From Akebia trifoliata (taxonomy: Eukaryota; Streptophyta; Magnoliopsida; Ranunculales; Lardizabalaceae): DNA of 64,000 bases. Below are positions 33,801 through 39,800 of this stretch, in pieces. The stretch spans positions 16,044,967 through 16,108,966 of the forward strand of contig CM030706.1 of assembly GCA_017979445.1 (NCBI GenBank), read 5' to 3'. Both the position numbers and the translations under genes were made by a program. Position 1 is the stretch's first letter; every line of letters begins with the position of its first letter. The notes below the pieces were generated by a model. The model had not been told where the DNA came from, did no database searches, and saw only the letters and a program-made list of their open reading frames with translations.

Positions 33801-36800
33801 GGAAAATAGTTAGCAATGGAAATTCGAGCCCAATGAGCCGCCATGCCTAAAGAACATCCAGATGGTGGATGTAAGAGTAGGAAGGCATATTGGAATAGGT
33901 GAAAAGTTGGGACCAGAGGAATTGGAAGAGCTGATAGATTGTCTAAGAAGGAATATGGATGTTTTTGCCTGGTCCATAGAAGAAATGCCGGGGATCAGCC
34001 CAAAGTGATTTGCCATCACTTAAACGTGGAGCTAGATGTGAAGCTAGTAAAGTAGAAGCCAAAAAGGTTACCACCTCGGTTCAGAGAGGCAATTAATGAA
34101 AAGGTGAACAAGTTGATCAGAGCAGGGTTCATCAGGGAAATGCAACTCCCTGACTAGATAACTAATATAATGACAGTACTAAAGAAGAATAGGAAAGTTA
34201 GAGTTTGTATCGACTTTACAAACCTAAATAAGGCTTGTCTTAAGGATAACTTTCCTATGTCAAGGATTGACCACCTGGTAGACATTAGCTCAGGTCACGA
34301 AAGGTTGTTCTTTATGGATGGCTATTCAGGTTACAATCAGATATAACTTTGCTTAACAGTCCAAGAGAAGACAACATTCATCACCGAATAGGGGCTTTAC
34401 TGTTACAAAGTCATGCCCTTCGGATTGAAGAATGCAGGAGTAACTTATCAGAAGCTAATAACAAAGCTCATTAGAGATCTATTGGGAAAGATAACAGAAG
34501 TTTATATTGACGACTTGCTGGTGAATAGCAAAAAGAAAGAAGATCATGTAGCTGAGCCAGAAGAAGTCTTCTCTCGTGTAAGAAAGGTTAGAATGAAGCT
34601 TAACCCGGATAAATGCACTTTAGCATTAACTTCAAGGAAGTTCTTAGGCTTCTTAGTTATGAAGAGAGGGATAGAAGCCAACCTAGACCAAATCATAGCA
34701 TTACTAGAGAATCCTTCACCAAAAACGTAGAAGTTTAATAAAACCTAGAACGGCCTGCTCTCTTTGCCCCAATTCCAGCTGGCCTACTTCTCTAGTGTGG
34801 GTGGGGGTACGAGGAGCCAGATTATTCTTTTTCTTCTTCCTATGCTAGTTAGAGGAAAGAGTAGCCCTGATAGTAGCAGTAAGAGAAAAAGATAACTCTG
34901 AGAGGTTAATGTTCATGGCGTCGGAGGACCCTACGGGGGATAGAGGAAAAGGAAGGCTAGAAATAGAAACAAAAGAGAAAGAAGATCTCCTGAGATCTAT
35001 TTAACCTGATTAAAGGGAACCCGTGGTGTTGGTGGTTGAGGCAAAATAGAAGGGAAAAGATAGATCTGATCTCCTTTGACTACGATTACCTTGTTTTGGA
35101 GACCTACTGCCACTAGCCCTTTATCAATGGATGCTCTGCACTACTCTTTCCTAACCTCAACAATAGAAAAAGCAGAAGAATCTGCAAAAAGAAAAGTAAG
35201 AAGGGACAAAGTTAGATTAAATTTTGTACAAGGCAAAAAAGTTAGATACAACAAGGTACTTAAAAGCTAGACTTATCCTAAAAGGTCTAAGGGATCCTAA
35301 ATCCCTCACGAGGAGTGCTAGGGGAAAATTCCCAATTCGTAAAGACAATTAGGGGGTCCTTGCACCACCCTTAGTCAGCATTAAGGAGAGAAGGAATCAA
35401 TGGAACTACTACATTCTTGGAGGACAGCGAATAGTACCCAGGGTGCTGGGAGATAGCTTTCAAGTTGTATTTGGAGAGGAAGTTATTGGGGGTGACACCC
35501 ATTTTCTCCACCATCTTTACTAGGTGGTAAAAATTACCAAACATTTGGCCTGGGGCCTGATTTATTTTACTTAACACCTCCATGAGGAAGAGAGTGAGTG
35601 GGAAGCTTAGGCTAACCTTGATTTGGTCAATGTAAACCATGATTTCCCCTTGACGACACTCGTTAGGATTCTTAGGGTCTTTGCAGACCCAAATAAATAT
35701 AGAGGCAAGGATATAGAGTCCCCTCTGAAGTTGGGTCATGTTGGCAGTCATTGAGAAATTAAGTTTGTAGAAAAAAGAGAAGGAAAAAATAGAAGATTAC
35801 TTCAGTTTGAAAAATGAAAAGATGGCAATGAAGTAGAAAAAGAGAAAGAGAGAAAAAAAAAACATTGTAAGCTTTGAAAAATGAAAACCATAGAAGCAAG
35901 AACACAGTAGGCAAAGAAAGTGATGCAAGTCCCTTATTTATAGGGAAGTTTAAATGAATACATATGCCTGAGAGAATAACCTAATCCAACCTAACCGTTG
36001 CAGCCTAGGGCATAGTGCGGATTTTAGTGGGACATGTTGACTGCCATAGATAAGGGACGATTCGTCTCAATCGTAAAAAAATATTTGAAACAACATTGCA
36101 TTGAATATGTCGATTCATTAAGAGACGAAATAATGATAGAGAATCATGACAACTAGTCAAAAGAAGACACATGTCTCAAAAAGATGACAAGATTTCACAT
36201 TTCCTCGATAAGGGGTAATTGTATAAAGTAATAACCGCATAGTCATCTAGATTGTACACGTGTCCAGGCCGGTTAAGTAGTACCATGCGCAGATCATCAT
36301 ACAGACTACTACCTAGTAGAAAGGCAGACCAAGGTAGAGAGTGCCTGGCCTGGTTAGAATGGCAGCAAATTATTGAATCAGGTTTGACTTGCTAAGCAGG
36401 GCAGACCTCGTCAAAGAATACCTGTAATCTTGATGTGTGAACATCAAGACCAGAGATCTCGAAGGAGATCTCCCCAATATAGCATATCCAATCCCAAAGA
36501 TTCCCATTCCATTTAAGGTCCTAGGAATCAGGGGATTCTCTGGAATCACTTCCCGTGAGAAGGATTCAGAGGAAGGGATCTATAAATAATACAAGATGCA
36601 TAGTCTTAGGGATCTTTTGGCCGAGTGGGAGTCCAACTTGTATTATTCGTTATTCGTTTGCTACTATAACTTGAGCGTCAGAGAGTTTTTATCACGTACC
36701 ATGCCAGTGCTAGTGAGGAGTAGGAGAAGGGAGCGACTTTGGGTCTGTGAGGTAGAGTCCATCAATAACGTTCACCGAAAATTGATCCCACATTAATTAA

Positions 36801-39800
36801 GGTGATTTTGTTGACAAAACAAGAAAGTATTTTTTGTTATTTTAGCAAGCTAAAAACTAACAGACGATGTCATAACCCATGGGAGGTCGTGGGCTTGAAA
36901 TTCTATACCTTTTACGAATGGGCTTTTCGAGCCTCAACAGGCTCTCCATCAAACAAAACTTTACGAATCCCTTTAGATAGGTGTCTGATCTCAAGAAAAT
37001 TTGATGTTTTTCCATTTTTCCTGAATGCCTGGTTGATGGAGAGCCTTGACCAGGGGTAGAGGTTAGATAAACACCTATTTGGTCTCTTATTATACTAGGA
37101 AAGATTATATTAAAGATACACCTATAAATTGTATCTAATCAACTCAAAACATGGTCAAAGTGTTCTAATTCTTTTTAATGTCGAGTTGACTTAATACTAA
37201 AATTAATCGGCCAACTTGTTAAGTTGACTAGGGCACTCTATTAAGGCAATTCCAAACTCAATGAGTCAAAAGAAGTGCGTTAATTCATTCCGACTATGAA
37301 GAGAAACTTAGGCCCCGTTTGATTCAGCTGCTTGAATCTACTGTCAGCTTTTACTGTCAGAAGTTGAAACACTGAAAAGCTTGTTTGATAAAGCTTTGTA
37401 TAAGTGTTGTGGTGTTTACCAGAATCTGGTAATTATTATTTGATACAGCTTCTAGAATCTGCTGTATTAGAGTAACATGACCAGAATACCCTTAAGGTTG
37501 ATAGTGCACCCAAAATGCATAAAAATTATCAAAATACCCTTATAAATATATAATTACACTAAATATATATAAATATAATAAATTTATATAAAAAAATTAT
37601 AAAAATAATTATTTTAATTATAAAATTTTTATAATTCTATAAAAAAATTATAAAAAATTTATAATTCTATATAAATTTCGGCAGCATCTCCTCTTAAAAA
37701 TAGACATATGAAATTTTCCTGATAAACATCCACATTACATCGTATATACATAACAAATCCACATAAGGAAATTAACCACTGAATATCATATATTTTCATC
37801 AATCAAACCAAACAATACACTACATTTTAAATTTCATCAAATTTATCAATTAAACTTAATAATCTATCAAATTTCAGATATTTTCATAGATCAAGCCAAA
37901 TAAATAATTTTCAAAAACATACTAAAGTTACAAAATACATCAAAATTAATGATAGATAAATCATAATAAACAAAGCTACATAGGATTTTGATTTTATTTT
38001 TCCCAATTCAAATTTGAAATCCAACGGATGTTACTAACTGCATCAAAATATCAGGTATTCGATTAGATTATCGAATACCCAATAATATTCGATTCAATTT
38101 AAGTTACATTAGGATTTCGATTTTATTTTTCCCAATTAGAATTTGAAATCCAACGGATGTTACAAACTATATCAAATGTTATCGGGTATTCGATTAGATT
38201 ATCAAATATCCGATAATATTCGATTCGATTCAAGCAACATTAGAATGTTCCTCAAACCCTAGTTGAAGAATTTTTCCTCCAAAAAATTCGGCACTAAGTA
38301 ACGTGTTGCCCAATTAATTCACGAAATTAATCAACATAATCATCCTTAAGACCTTAACCTCTACCTCTTTCATCCCTCGAAACCTTAACTCCGTAATGCA
38401 CCTATTCTATTGCTTAAAGACAACATTTTTTTTATAACCTCTGAATTTTTCTGAAATTAAACTGAACTAGCCCTATTGAATAATTGTTGAATCCCAAACT
38501 TGCTTAGTATGGTTATGTCAACCAATGATATTTTTACTCTCAAAGGTGCAGAATGTAGAGTTTCCAATTAAACCCTTGGATTACTAAGGCGCCTTTAAAT
38601 GACAAAATTACCAAGAAGTGTATAAATCCAATAGTTCAATTAGCTTAATTTTCAAATACAAGTATAGATCAAAGAACTTACCCTCCAATCTACACATTAA
38701 GATGGACACACCAATTACAAAAAGAGGGAAAAACAATTATGCATCAAAGAGATATAAAACAAACAATTGCGAGTTCGACATTTTATCGAAAATCAATTGT
38801 GCGTTATTTGATTGTAACTCCATAGAACCAACCTTTTGAATTAAATGTTATAAGGTTTATACACCGAACGAAGCTCTCGAGATGAGATGTCTTAATTATT
38901 CGACGGACGATATGGAGATGGAGATGTCTTCATCTCTCTCTCTCTCAACAACAAAAAATTACAAAGGCGAAGGGCTCTTTCTGAAGTTTGAACCTTTAAG
39001 AAACTGGAATGATAAGGAATTGTTAATGGGACCAATTCCCATTAAAAAACTGTCGACAACGAAGAGAAGAGAAGAAGAACAGAAGAGAGAGAGAGATCTG
39101 TAAGAGAGAGAGAAAGAGCTGTGCGAGAGAGTGAGGGTTTCCTCAACAACAGAGAAGAGAAGAAGAGAAGAGGGGGGTATTTACGACTTTTTGCATGAGC
39201 CGTTTTTGGTAATTCGCATCTCCCGCAAACGCAATTTAGAAAAGCTCCAAAATTCCGCTTTTCATATTTGCGTTTAAAATGCAATTTCGTGATGCAATTT
39301 CGTGATGCAATTTCGTAACAAACAGTAATTAGGATCAAAACACAGATTTTTAGTGCAAACGCACTAAAATCTGCGTTTGGAGGTTGAATCAAACACCACC
39401 TTAGTAACTCATGGATAATGTCGAAACTATTATCAAAATACACATTCCAAAATATTTACCAAATCACGTTTTTTTAAAAACTATTTTGGTAAATTTTTTT
39501 TTAAAAAGGGTAAAATAATAGGGGTAAAATTGACGTTTCACTAAACTAATCTAAGGGGCATTTACTACAGAAATCTATTGAAACAATTCTAATAGTTCAA
39601 TTACATTGCTTGCATGTAATGCGGAGCCAATATTTTCTTGTACAGGCAAGGTTGTAGAATCGTGATTATCTGACTTACCCACGTGTCATACTCAATCAAC
39701 ACCCTTGATATGACAAGTTCGGGAATCATAGATCTGCTCTCATCGGGATACATAATTACGGTTCTCCATAAAAAGGTGAAGTTTTGTATCCCGAGGAGAG

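Larger units (their letters stand above)
31156..36792 (+). mobile_element. Ty3/Gypsy element C (family T1), 5.6 kb internally deleted copy
   Basis: Two LTRs (31156-31737 and 36220-36792) flank a 4.5-kb interior; the target duplication is TTAAC (31151-31155) and TTAAT (36793-36797). The interior has gag, protease and most of reverse transcriptase. At about 34730 it jumps straight to the antisense gene region, so RNase H, integrase and any repeat array are missing. It could only have moved with help from a complete relative, or the deletion occurred after insertion. Confidence 0.9.

Noticed and set aside
36939..37046. 14-bp inverted repeat as a terminator or hairpin gene
   Set aside because: Short arms with an 80-bp loop in a eukaryotic intron; noted only inside the spacer entry.
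37311..39400. hAT element assignment
   Set aside because: The 8-mers flanking the ends (gaaactta, ttagtaac) do not match, whereas the 3-bp TTA does.
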